A program made the translations under genes and the position numbers. The notes beneath the pieces were generated by a model, which made no database searches, was not told the DNA's origin, and was given only the letters and a program-made list of their open reading frames with translations. 64,000 nt of DNA from Echinarachnius parma (lineage: Eukaryota > Echinodermata > Echinoidea > Clypeasteroida > Echinarachniidae). Every line of letters begins with the position of its first letter. Position 1 is the stretch's first letter. Positions 54,668 through 64,000 of this stretch are shown piece by piece. The stretch is from assembly GCA_037951105.1 (NCBI GenBank), contig JBAMJV010003112.1:124001-188000 (forward strand), written 5' to 3'.

Positions 54668-55418
54668 CGCGCGCGAACAAATTATATCAGTTTGTTGTGT
54701 AACTTGCGTACGGTCTGGAGTGAGTGCAGGATTGCCAACTCTCACGCATTGGGCGTGAGACACACGTTTTGGGCGTGAGACACACGCATTTTACCCCTTC
54801 CTCACGCTCTCACGCTGATCTTTGTAAATCTCACGCCCAGGCCTAAAAAGTATACCCAGGGTCATGTAAATTTTGTGAGCGATTTCAGCACGATGCGCAC
54901 CCCGACCGCCACACCTAGCATATCAACGGCGCTCTGAAATTCGTAAGCCGCTGGCTACTGCACTACGTGATTTTAGCAGCGTTCGGATTACAAGTATTTT
55001 AGGCCAGGCCCACCCCTGCAATTAAGTCGAAGGGCTAGGGCTTACTGTATATCCAGAGAGGTGAGAAGACCACCTCTCTGGTATATCGCCACTATGGGTT
55101 TCAGGTATGGCATATTAGGGGCAGATTTGTGTCATGTTTGTGTAAATATTATTATGTTTGAACTGTGAAACATCTGATGAGAGCAAAGACATTTTATTCT
55201 TTGTTTATTCGAATCATGACATGTTAACTCGGATTCTAAATTTCCTTTTACAGGTATGGCATGAGGTGCACCAAATTGCTCCATTTCAAGTATATAAATG
55301 CAAAATCTTCCCTGTGAGAGGGAGATACCCCCTCCCAAACCCTCCCCTCTGGCTCTGCCCCAGCCCTCGGTCGCTTCGCTATGTTGTTGGATCATACATA
55401 ATGTGATTATGGTTTATG
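54668..55418. repeat. Dispersed repeat E, copy 1
   Basis: Starting GCGCGCGAACAAATTATATC, this 750-base stretch recurs at 63281-63993 in the same orientation with only scattered differences and a ~24-base gap. It contains three copies of a GGGCGTGAGACACACG-type word and a GGGAGATACCCCCTCCC palindrome. A fragment of the same family is at about 57660-57810 and another at 55565-55640. The class is unknown. Confidence 0.85.
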
Positions 55419-55654
55419 TTGGAACTGTGTATGACACTAAATACAATCTTTGTGTGTGTGTGTTGGGGTGCATATTTATTAGTGTGTCAATAATTTGTTT
55501 TCTTCGTGAAAAATATATTTTAAATTTCTGCTCGATCAAATCATAACACGCTTTCCTATATAGGTATTCACCAGATTGCAATTTGAAGTCCGAAAATGCA
55601 AAATCTTCCTTACCGTGGGAGGGGGATACCCTCTCCCAAAGGTTCTAGGACTAC

Positions 55655-55990
55655 TACCCCCTGGACAACCACCCCCCGGACAATTACCCCCCAAGACAAC
55701 TACCCCCCAAGACAATTACCCCCCAAGACAATTACCCCCAAGACAATTACCCCCCAAGACAATTACCCCCCAAGACAACTACCCCACAAAACAACTACCC
55801 CCCGGACAACTACCCCCCGGACAACTACCCCCCGGACAACTACCCCCCGGACAACTACCCCCGGACAACTACCCCCTGGACAACTACCCCCCGGACAACT
55901 ACCCCCCCCCCCCCCCGGACAATTATCCCCCCCCCCCCCGATTATTACCCCCCAAGACAACTACCCCAGATAATTACCCCCCGGACGACT
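55655..55990. repeat. 15 bp minisatellite (GGACAACTACCCCCC)n
   Basis: About 20 units of a 15-base repeat, with AAGACAATTACCCCCC variants on the left and GGACAACTACCCCCC on the right. Because the unit is divisible by three and lacks stops, several frames on both strands are open (for example PPGQL repeats). These are not genes. Confidence 0.9.
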
Positions 55991-56073
55991 GGGCAACTGG
56001 TAGTGGAGCGATTTGGTCCATATCCTAGTAATATTATATGATACGTAGTTCAAGCTATTGAATCAAACATACA

Positions 56074-56566
56074 CAGGGGCGGATCTAGCTTTTTGCTAAG
56101 GGGGGTTTGACGCAATGTCGATGCGGAGCATCGTCCACGAGCCTAGCCTTTAGTCAAGGCTCTATATGGCTTGGAGATTCTATATGCGATCGCGAGCTAG
56201 CTAGCTGTGAAAGAGCTAGATACTATTAAACTGGATATCGCGCTGCCCCGCTCAAACTCAGCCTTTCGCGGTTAGTACAGTGCCGTTGTAGAACCTGCCA
56301 GACAGCACGACGATGCCTATCGGATAGGCTACCACGAGCCGCGAAGCGGCGAGGCGATTTTTTGGCTAATTTGAACCCCCGTAAGTGATGTTTTCCTGGC
56401 ATCTACTAACACAATGGATACCATAAAAAGCAAGGGGGGGGGGGGGGTTAAACCCATGATGGCGTTTATCTTTGCACATCACATTTTCACTCGGCAGCCA
56501 AAGGGGGGGGGGGGGGGGGGGTTAAACCCCCTAACCCCCCCCCCCCCCCCCGTAGATCCGCCCCTG
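56074..56566. mobile_element. hAT-like non-autonomous element, CAGGGGCGGATC ends
   Basis: CAGGGGCGGATCTAGC at the left and GTAGATCCGCCCCTG at the right are inverted. Direct repeat ATACA lies at 56069-56073 and 56567-56571. Four homopolymer runs of G or C, each followed by TTAAACCC-type text, fill the right half. Confidence 0.7.
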
Positions 56567-56886
56567 ATACATAATGTATGCATATTAAAAAGTGGGAGTG
56601 ACAATCACCTCCACTTTCAAATGTATGGGGGGGGGGGCATGCCCCCCCCCCCCCCCCGTCCCCCCTCCCCGTCCCCCGGGTGCATTGCGTACATTCAATT
56701 TTGCCAATTTTGTTACCGCAGTTGTATTGAGTAGTTCAACATCGTTTTCAGCATTAGAATTCATATATTCATTATTCGGAAACATTTTGTTTGCATTCGA
56801 TTTAAAACGTATTTCGATTTCGAGTAAATTCGTGATTACGTAAAACCACCCTCATAATGTTGTTTATGGTTTATGTTGGAACAATA

Positions 56887-56889
<3 letters not shown>

Positions 56890-56926
<37 letters not shown>
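56890..56926. repeat. (GT)n microsatellite
   Basis: An uninterrupted GT dinucleotide run of about 18 units. Confidence 0.95.
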
Positions 56927-56927
<1 letters not shown>

Positions 56928-57924
56928 GTCGTGCATATTAAGTGTGTCAATTATTTGTATTCCTCGTGAAAAATATATCCAAACTTTCTGTTCGATCAAA
57001 TCATAACACGATTTCCCAGATACGGTTAATCTTAGGGACTGTCCGCCTTTTACAAATCGTCTCAACAGTTTCCAGTTGACAGATGGGGATGAATGTAACA
57101 CACACAAACAAATTCAGATCGAACAGCCCTGTAATTTGGATTATACGAATGAAAAACGAATGCGTCCCTCCATCAAACTATATATCGGTCAATAAAGGGG
57201 TTTAACTGATTTAGCAGAATATTACAACAATATTGTACTTATTCTTGTAAAGGTATAGTAAACCCGACATTTGTAATGGTATGTCACGGAAAAGGGTCTA
57301 AAAAATGAAGAATATATAATACATGTAGTCAGTTTAAGCGAGGTTTGGTTATTTTGTTTAGTATTCGCTTATGCCGTTGTTTGATCTGTGCGCGTGTCAC
57401 GTACGGGTCACGCACAGCAATTTGGTACTCCGTAGAATCCGTGTGCGAAATTTCTCACCGGGTGAATACACGCTGGATGTCGTTTTATTTTTTCGAGGTC
57501 TATAACTCCACGAAAAAGAGATTTAAAGCCCTCATTTTTCAGGCATGCTGTTAAATGACATTTTCTTTCATACAAGACGATAACCTCGCAACTTTAGAAA
57601 TTTGGCTTGCAAAGGCTTGCAAAAGAGGGACAGTCCCTTTTAAGGCCGGATTTCCTATCTAGGTATGCCCCAGATTGCACAATTTCAAGTCCAAACATGC
57701 AAAAGCTCCCTACCGTGGGAGGGGGATACCCCCCTCCACACCCTCCCCCCGCTAAGTCGCTTCGCTCTCTCGCAATGTCTCACTCTCACCCAGCTCTAAG
57801 TTGGCAACCCTGTGAGTGTGGTCGGGCACGAGCCCCTACACACACAAAATCGTGAGCCCCCTTCTGTCTTTGCCCCCCCCCCCCCCAATCCAAAACTGCT
57901 TCAGGCGCGCCTGCCCCCCTAGCA

Positions 57925-58082
57925 TATTTTACCGATTTTGATCATTCAAACAATAATGGATATGAAATTTTCTTACGCAAAAAATGAATGGTATTTGTTT
58001 GCCAATTGATTTCACACCAACAATGCCATTAATTGGCTGACACATACCGTTCATTTTTTGAATGATCAAAATCGGTAAAATA
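57925..58082. mobile_element. 158 bp MITE
   Basis: TATTTTACCGATTTTGATCA and TGATCAAAATCGGTAAAATA are perfect inverted ends; they continue as CATTCAAA with a few mismatches. The terminal TA may be the target duplication. Confidence 0.75.
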
Positions 58083-58129
58083 CTTATTGAGATACATGAA
58101 AAAATGTTAGGGTGTACTTTCTTTTTGTG

Positions 58130-58700
58130 TAAGTACACAAATTACACACTCACGTTTTCCGCATTTTAGAAGTAAAATATTGTTAAGATGTATCGTCACT
58201 TGTCTTAATACAGATTGCACAAAGTGCACAAAATAACAAAAAGTAATTACCAAATAACACCATTTAAGATAACATGCCCCCCATCCCACACACACACACA
58301 CACACACATACACACACACACACACACATACATACACACACTGCTTAGCTTTGAAATTAAGACCCAATTAGACACATTACATACCTCACGTTTTCCTGCG
58401 TTACGATATTCTTAAGATGTATCTTTACTTATCTTATAACAGATTGCATATGGGGTTAACATCCCCCATGAAAAATATTTATAGCATAAACAATACAAAA
58501 TAGATAAAGTATGCAAACAATGCACAAATTGAATAAATACTAGTAACACCATTTAAGATTATGAGCGGAGGACTGGGGTACATGCTGCCCCCCCCCCCCC
58601 CTCCCCCCCCCCCCCCTCAACACACACACACACATACACACAGACGGCTTAGGTTTGAAATTTAGACCCCATCTCAGCGCCTTGGATGCGACTTTCCTAA
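58130..58700. repeat. Imperfect tandem repeat with (CA)n tracts
   Basis: CTCACGTTTTCC, AAGATGTATC…CTTAT, ACAGATTGCA, AACACCATTTAAGAT and ACACACACA recur in the same order roughly every 240-290 bases. The CA tract is present in each of the two fuller units. Confidence 0.65.
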
Positions 58701-58872
58701 TATTACTGCATTTAACGATGTTATTCACTATAGCCCATAATGCAGGATTAAAAAAAAAAAAAGATCCTATGTCATTTTGTTCATATTTTTACGCCCCATG
58801 AATCATATAAGACTACGAATAATGATTATATAATGTGTCCAAACTACTGCTGCACAATGAATTGTTGCATAC

Positions 58873-59054
58873 TGTTACGAGTTGATGGTACGACACTCCA
58901 TAACTAGTACACTCTCCCGAGTTCCTCACAAAAGACCGAATAAAATACACAAGAAAAGCCGTGATGTTTGTAATTTCAAGCCATGTTAACTTCCAACGTG
59001 TCTTGCCTATGGCAAGCCAAGTGTACATCCAAGCTGATATGACAAGCCGTCACA
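58873..59054 (-). repeat. 3' LTR
   Basis: 182 bases, identical by eye to 62712-62893; on the minus strand it starts TGTGACGGC and ends CTCGTAACA. Confidence 0.92.
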
Positions 59055-59065
59055 CTTCCCTCCTT
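59055..59065 (-). other. Polypurine tract
   Basis: AAGGAGGGAAG directly upstream of the 3' LTR on the minus strand; the expected primer site for plus-strand DNA synthesis. Confidence 0.75.
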
Positions 59066-60207
59066 AAAGAGGGCATTTATAACATCGAATAAATGAACCC
59101 TAAAATGCTCCAGGCAACATAAAACAAAAGTGAGACCTATACTGCACACATGTGTATCACTACCTTATTATAACTTTACAATGCATGCATCAAAACTACA
59201 TTTAGGCTTTTCTACGCAGTTAATCAACAAACTCTACAATGGTCTCCTTTCACCAAAGCTTCAAACATGATGAGTATTAACTGCACATTATCAATATTGC
59301 CAGGAACTCCCAACATTTATCAAAACAAAAATACACATGCAATTTATAGACTTTGCCCAAGCATGCAATTGGTTCACATTCACATCCCTAATGACATTTT
59401 CACTTTAAGCTCCTTGACAAATATCTAAATGCTGCACATGTATATAATCCTACACCAAACAAATATACATGTTCCCATATATCCATCACTTAATTTGTGT
59501 CCTACAAAAACTTTCCTTTAGCTTCAACAAAAAAGTTACAAACTATGCCAATTATATCTTGTGTAAGACTGTGTGCACATTTCGATTTAAAATTAAATGT
59601 GAACCCACAACATTTATCTTCTAGCAAATATCATTTTAAATGTTTCTAAACATTTCCACAAGATCTTCTACATGTTACTGTACAAATCTAACACAAAAGA
59701 AAAATACATCAACCTGTTCTTACAACGTATGAGAATGGATTTTTTCACCCGCAATGCAAGAACATACAAACTGAACATGTGAAAACAATAATTGTTTTCT
59801 TCTTGAAACTGCTAACTGCATTAATCTTCCTGATCAAATTCATCCTGCAAAAGAAAGAAACAAATTTAATAGTTACATCTGCAAACTGTCCGCCCAACAA
59901 TCCTGTTTAAGGGAAGACAACATTCAAATGCATAGCTAATACATCATAATACATAAGTACAAAAGAACAACCGTTATTTTTTCTCTGAAATGTTCATCAG
60001 GATATCTTAAATTTAGTCTTTCCTGATTTCATTCGCAAAGTCCTTTTCGAGCTGAGATCTCAAGTGTCATTTCTTTTTAAATGTTCACAGTCTTATATCA
60101 GCCCATTTCGTTATGCACAGCAATTAACAAGTGTTCCTTTTTACTCAAATTAAGGCGTTGATGTCTCTGTCTGTTCCAGTCCTTTTCATCCGGCTTTTAA
60201 GATCATT
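59066..60207. other. Noncoding region between gag stop and 3' LTR
   Basis: About 1.1 kb of AT-rich sequence where pol would normally lie. I see no reverse transcriptase, integrase or protease motif in any frame. Confidence 0.7.
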
Positions 60208-61614
60208 TCACATGAGACAAAGATCGATTAACTTCTTCCCCTTTTTAAAGTCCAGTCGCTGAAACGCTACTGACTGGCTTCTCAGTTCACCTTGACAGCA
60301 TTCACAGCAATCACCTGGTCTTCTCGGTCGACGACCACTCACTCGCAACTCCATCAAGTGCGACTTGCGACGAGGCCTCCACTGACGTCTCCTTCCAGCA
60401 TCATGTCGAACACGACGTCGTCGCCTAGTACCTCTCGCCCTGCGTCGACTGCCATGACGACGTGAAAAAGTTCTGTCCTGACGTCGACCACCTTGTCGCC
60501 TCTCCACCTGGGCAGCTTCCTCGACATCAGAAGACGCCGCCTCACAAAGCTCGACCCTCTCCTGGAGTGCAGGCTGAACATGCCTGCGATCACCTAGATC
60601 ACAAGCTGAAACTGTAGAGGACTCTGCTTCATCCCTCTGGCCTCTATCAGGTCTCTCGACTTCTAGCCAGTCGCCATCCGGTCCCCCCTCTGGCACCTCT
60701 TCCAGGCTCTCCAGCGCAGCTTCACTTTCAAAGTCTCTCTCCCGGATAGTAGGCGGAACATGCCTACCATCATCAGGACTGGAAGCTGACAGCACCATCT
60801 CACCAGCCAGGCTCCTCTTCTCCTGGAACGCAGGCCGATCAAACCTGCGGTCATCTGGACCACAAGCAGACACCTCATCAGGCCGCACCAGGACATCTGC
60901 TCTGTCACCGCTTCCAGGTAGAGAAGTCTCTGGCCTGCTATGAAGCTCTGCACCACCAGATTGTTGCCGTCCAGCATGTCGTCCAGCTCGTCTGCCACCA
61001 GAGGATTGGTCTGCGACGCCAGAAGACATCGTCCCATCTTGCGCAGTCATCATCTGCCCGACGTCATCGTGGATGTCGTTCATAGCCGTCGCCATCTTTC
61101 CGACCTTCTCCTTACTACCATGGTGAAGACGACATTCTACATCATCCCAATGATTTCCACGAACACCTGGACTGAACTTCACCGTACTCGAGCAAACACT
61201 CAAATCCCCTGTATCACTGATACCTTGTGACTGTGTTTGTACATGTATGTCTGAATGTCTTTTCCTTGTGTCACTTGTATTTAATGAACTTAACAAGCTA
61301 TCTCCAACACTCACATCAGACTCACTTGACTTCTCTTCATGCTGTCTCCCCTGGAGAACTTTGATCTGTCTCTCAATCTCCTCCACTCTCCTTCGCAAAG
61401 CAAAATCTTCAACAAAGCTCATCGATGACTCCGGCAAAACATGCCTTGCCACCAGACTACTAACGATCAGTTTCCGGACCTTAGATCTAGTCATGTAGGA
61501 TGTAGCCTCATTAACATAGAAGTACAATGCAATTTCCAACAGATCATCTTTCCGCATCTCCATCAGCTTCTCCACGCTTGGACAGCAAACAAAATTCCTC
61601 AACGAATCAGACAT
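60208..61614 (-). CDS. Gag-like protein of a non-autonomous LTR element, 468 aa
   Basis: The N-terminal ~60 residues (SVEKLMEMRKDDLLEIALYF…KVRKLIVSSL) resemble the SAP-like helical segment that opens Gag proteins of several invertebrate Ty3/Gypsy-type elements. A heptad-like charged helix follows at 65-95. Residues 248-269, 276-297 and 335-356 are three degenerate copies of a VSACxxDDRRHVxPAxQER unit. Residues 384-417 are strongly arginine-rich, suited to nucleic-acid binding. They are followed by a CCECC cluster at 436-440 instead of a normal CCHC knuckle. The high GC and intact frame fit recent insertion. It would package element RNA; reverse transcription must be supplied by another element. 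Family assignment is inference. Confidence 0.7.
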   Translation of the reverse strand: MSDSLRNFVCCPSVEKLMEMRKDDLLEIALYFYVNEATSYMTRSKVRKLIVSSLVARHVLPESSMSFVEDFALRRRVEEIERQIKVLQGRQHEEKSSESDVSVGDSLLSSLNTSDTRKRHSDIHVQTQSQGISDTGDLSVCSSTVKFSPGVRGNHWDDVECRLHHGSKEKVGKMATAMNDIHDDVGQMMTAQDGTMSSGVADQSSGGRRAGRHAGRQQSGGAELHSRPETSLPGSGDRADVLVRPDEVSACGPDDRRFDRPAFQEKRSLAGEMVLSASSPDDGRHVPPTIRERDFESEAALESLEEVPEGGPDGDWLEVERPDRGQRDEAESSTVSACDLGDRRHVQPALQERVELCEAASSDVEEAAQVERRQGGRRQDRTFSRRHGSRRRARGTRRRRRVRHDAGRRRQWRPRRKSHLMELRVSGRRPRRPGDCCECCQGELRSQSVAFQRLDFKKGKKLIDLCLM

Positions 61615-62690
61615 CTTGGGAATTTAAAAAACACACATGTGTCTCAAAGGAATATACAAAACAGCATCAAAGACCAACAACTCCTTTCACGTGTTCACAA
61701 CTCTCTCTCCTGTAAGCTTACCATGCAACCTGCACTCACTCACTCACATGTGAACAAAATCTGGAACGCATCCAAACAAATGACTTAACTAACCGACCCG
61801 GTTAACACGATGGATATTACTCGCAAGCAAATCCAACACAGCAATCGTGAAGAATGCACAACGCCACCACACATTAAACCAATGTATGAAACCTCCTGAT
61901 GAACAAGAGAACATGCATAAAACCAATGCATCAAGGGAAAACAAAACCCTTCAAAAGTTTGTTCTACGAAAAGAACCCTAGTCGGAACTAGAACACGTTG
62001 GAATGCACACAAAACTGAACTACACAACCCAGTTGAAACTACAACTGTACTACTGTACTGGTACACTTCACACAATAAACTGTCCAAAGCTTATCAACAC
62101 GTAATGTCCTGTGTAATTCTGCCAATTTCCGACAGCGACAACTATCCCGACAATCACATCACAGCCCTATCACTGCATCCAATGCAACTCTTCAGTCAAA
62201 ATAGCCCACATACACATCCACTACAAATGTAGAAGTAAAATGTACCAGAAAACGAATTCAAACATGAATCCACATCCCAAAACGGAATATCCAGCTGAAA
62301 ACCATCAACTGACGTGTCATCTCAAACACCTGAATAACAGAGCAGAGAACCCACTCATCACACACTGCAAAATGCCTAGAAAACCCAGCACTTTATTCCC
62401 ACAGTGCAACCCATGTACATGTTGATAAAGCTAAACATCTGTACACGTAAAACCTGCATGTAGACGTAACACGACTGTAAATCTCAACACACAACTAACA
62501 GTCACCATCCAGCTGCTACTCACTCATGCAAAACCTCTGGCGCGCGCCAGCCAGAATCTTCGGCGCACCAAACAACCACCGACATCGAGTGACGCCTCCG
62601 CGGGAAAATTAACACGCATGACTTCGAACGAAATACATCAACAAAAACCGGCCATATTACCTCTAAACTTGCAGAAAAAACTACAAATTT
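61615..62690 (-). other. Long leader of the LTR element; no gene
   Basis: About 1.1 kb between the primer-binding-like site and the gag ATG. I see no other coding region. The length is unusual for a leader and could hold an intron or a packaging signal. Confidence 0.5.
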
Positions 62691-62710
62691 TCCCGGCTAC
62701 AAGCCCCCAA
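62691..62710 (-). other. Primer-binding-like site
   Basis: On the minus strand, TTGGGGGCTTGTAGCCGGGA lies one base inside the 5' LTR. It begins like the tRNA-Pro-complementary sites of many retroelements (TGGGGGCT…GT…CCGGGA) but differs in the middle, so the primer is uncertain. Confidence 0.55.
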
Positions 62711-62711
62711 C

Positions 62712-62893
62712 TGTTACGAGTTGATGGTACGACACTCCATAACTAGTACACTCTCCCGAGTTCCTCACAAAAGACCGAATAAAATACACAAGAAAAGCCG
62801 TGATGTTTGTAATTTCAAGCCATGTTAACTTCCAACGTGTCTTGCCTATGGCAAGCCAAGTGTACATCCAAGCTGATATGACAAGCCGTCACA
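62712..62893 (-). repeat. 5' LTR
   Basis: Partner of 58873-59054, with no difference found when read side by side. Confidence 0.92.
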
Positions 62894-62897
62894 ATAC

Positions 62898-63280
62898 ATT
62901 TACATTAGGTAATTAAACATTTTCTTTGGAGCTTTGAAAGGCAGGACCTTTGATGACTGGTCCCTTTCCCTCTCCAAAGCGTATGTCCAAACATATCATC
63001 GTTATGGCACATTTATCAGGGTTGGCTTTACATCCTTCAACCAAAATTGACACAGAGGCTCTTTAGGCTATTCTCCGTCCCACGCCATTGGCTACCTGCC
63101 AAACGATGCTAATGCTCTACCAGGAAGGTGAGTCAACAGGCAATGTCCTCTATTCAGAGGCGTCGATCTGTTTTTTCGATTTTTGCGATAGGAATACAAA
63201 TAGTCAATCTATTATATTCCAAAACAAGTTTGATTATGCGCACATTGAAAGCGTATTGATGGTTCGAAGTATTGAATGAT
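62898..63280. other. Right flank of the LTR insertion; no gene seen
   Basis: AT-rich sequence up to the second copy of repeat E. Confidence 0.4.
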
Positions 63281-64000
63281 TTGCGCGCGAACAAATTATA
63301 TCAGTTTGTTGTGTAACTTGCGTACGGTCTGGAGTGAGTGCAGGATTGCCAACTCTCACGCATTGGGCGTGAGACACACGTTTTGGGCGTGAGACACACG
63401 CATTTTACCCCTTCCTCACGCTCTCACGCTGATCTTTGTAAATCTCACGCCCAGGCCTAAAAATATACCCAGGGTCATGTAATATTTGTGAGCGATTTCA
63501 GCACGATGCGCACCCCGGCCGCCACACCTAGCATATCAACGGCGCTCTGAAATTCGTAAGCCGCTGGCTACTGCACTACGTGATTTTAGCAGCGTTCGGA
63601 TTATTGCAATTAAGTCGAAGGGCTAGGGCTTACTGTATATCCAGAGAGGTGGGAAGACCACCTCTCTGGGTATATCGCCACTTTGGGTTTCAGTTATGGC
63701 CTATTAGGGGCAGATTTGTGTCATGTTTGTGTAAATATTATTATGTTTGAACTGTGAAACATCTGATGAGAGCAAAGACATTTTATTCTTTGTTTTTTCG
63801 AATCATGACATGTTAACTCGGATTCTAAATTTCCTTTTACAGGTATGGCATGACGTGCACCAAATTGCACCATTTCAAGTATATAAATGCAAAATCTTCC
63901 CTTCGAGAGGGAGATACCCCCTCCCAAACCCTCCCCTCTAGCTCTGCCCCAGCCCTCGGTCGCTTCGCTATGTTGTTGGATCATACATAATGTGGCATAT
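63281..64000. repeat. Dispersed repeat E, copy 2
   Basis: Matches 54668-55402 almost base for base and diverges just before the window end (…CATACATAATGTG). Relative to copy 1 it lacks about 24 bases near 63602. Confidence 0.85.

Larger units (their letters stand above)
58873..62893 (-). mobile_element. LTR retrotransposon, gag-only, very recent insertion
   Basis: Two 182-base direct repeats (58873-59054 and 62712-62893) read identical. They have TG…CA ends and are flanked by ATAC on both sides (58869-58872 and 62894-62897). On the minus strand, a primer-binding-like site follows the 5' LTR (62691-62710) and an AAGGAGGGAAG polypurine tract abuts the 3' LTR (59055-59065). The only long reading frame is gag-like (60208-61614). 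No protease, reverse transcriptase, RNase H or integrase is present. Confidence 0.92.

Noticed and set aside
55132..55395. 87-codon minus-strand frame, repeated at 63721-63984
   Set aside because: It is conserved only because the whole repeat E is duplicated; noncoding differences are as rare as coding ones.
55576..56028. Proline-rich protein (GQLPP repeats)
   Set aside because: It is a 15 bp minisatellite with no stop codons; other frames and the opposite strand are equally open.
58215..58415. Histidine-threonine repeat protein
   Set aside because: It is translation of a CA microsatellite.

Overview
The window is AT-rich animal DNA that is dominated by transposable elements and holds few host genes. 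It suggests a marine invertebrate deuterostome. An echinoderm is my best guess, because a long intronless array of ankyrin repeats ending in GADVNKG-type units resembles what I remember of sea-urchin and sea-cucumber ankyrin expansions, next to many retroelement and MITE families. Hemichordate or amphioxus cannot be excluded from sequence alone.

Host-type genes lie mainly in the first 10.3 kb, all on the minus strand. A 5.5 kb uninterrupted ankyrin-repeat coding region (4783-10305) carries a very recent 1.15 kb internal tandem duplication. Downstream of it are three small exons with compatible splice phases (2224-2538, 1860-1951, 911-1050). The first has ZU5-like features. They may be the 3' part of the same gene or a separate gene. 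At 1-443 a MITE of a family found twice more in the window has had its centre replaced by an Ig-domain coding fragment. A possible host exon with a frame break lies at 53559-53834.

From 10.9 to 15.7 kb there is a cluster of non-LTR retrotransposon copies (CR1/L2-like). From 15.8 to 22.7 kb there are nested MITEs, a 2.15 kb foldback element, and a 3.6 kb stretch carrying ten copies of a 14 bp motif. A CR1-like copy (24.6-25.5 kb) is followed by a ~8 kb segment bounded by 29 bp terminal inverted repeats (25534-33509). That segment contains an almost intact RTE-type element, several MITEs and unassigned minus-strand coding remnants. An L2-like element on the minus strand (35065-38610) is split by two TTAA-flanked MITEs. 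A second L2-like element on the plus strand (38690-40455) is split by a MITE packed with CGTACG.

From 46391 to 53026 there is a clear Russian-doll structure. A long-TIR, 9-bp-TSD (Mutator-like) element contains a complete 5.36 kb PIF/Harbinger transposon with an open 432-codon transposase, TAA target duplications and a TATA box. The Harbinger in turn contains a 340 bp near-perfect palindrome. The right end holds homopolymer-rich hAT-like elements, a 15 bp minisatellite, a dispersed repeat present twice (54668 and 63281), and a very young LTR retrotransposon (58873-62893). This last element has 182 bp LTRs that I read as identical, an ATAC target duplication, and a gag-like ORF without pol.

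Most elements are not functioning together. The only apparently self-contained unit is the Harbinger transposon. The LTR element looks non-autonomous but recently active.
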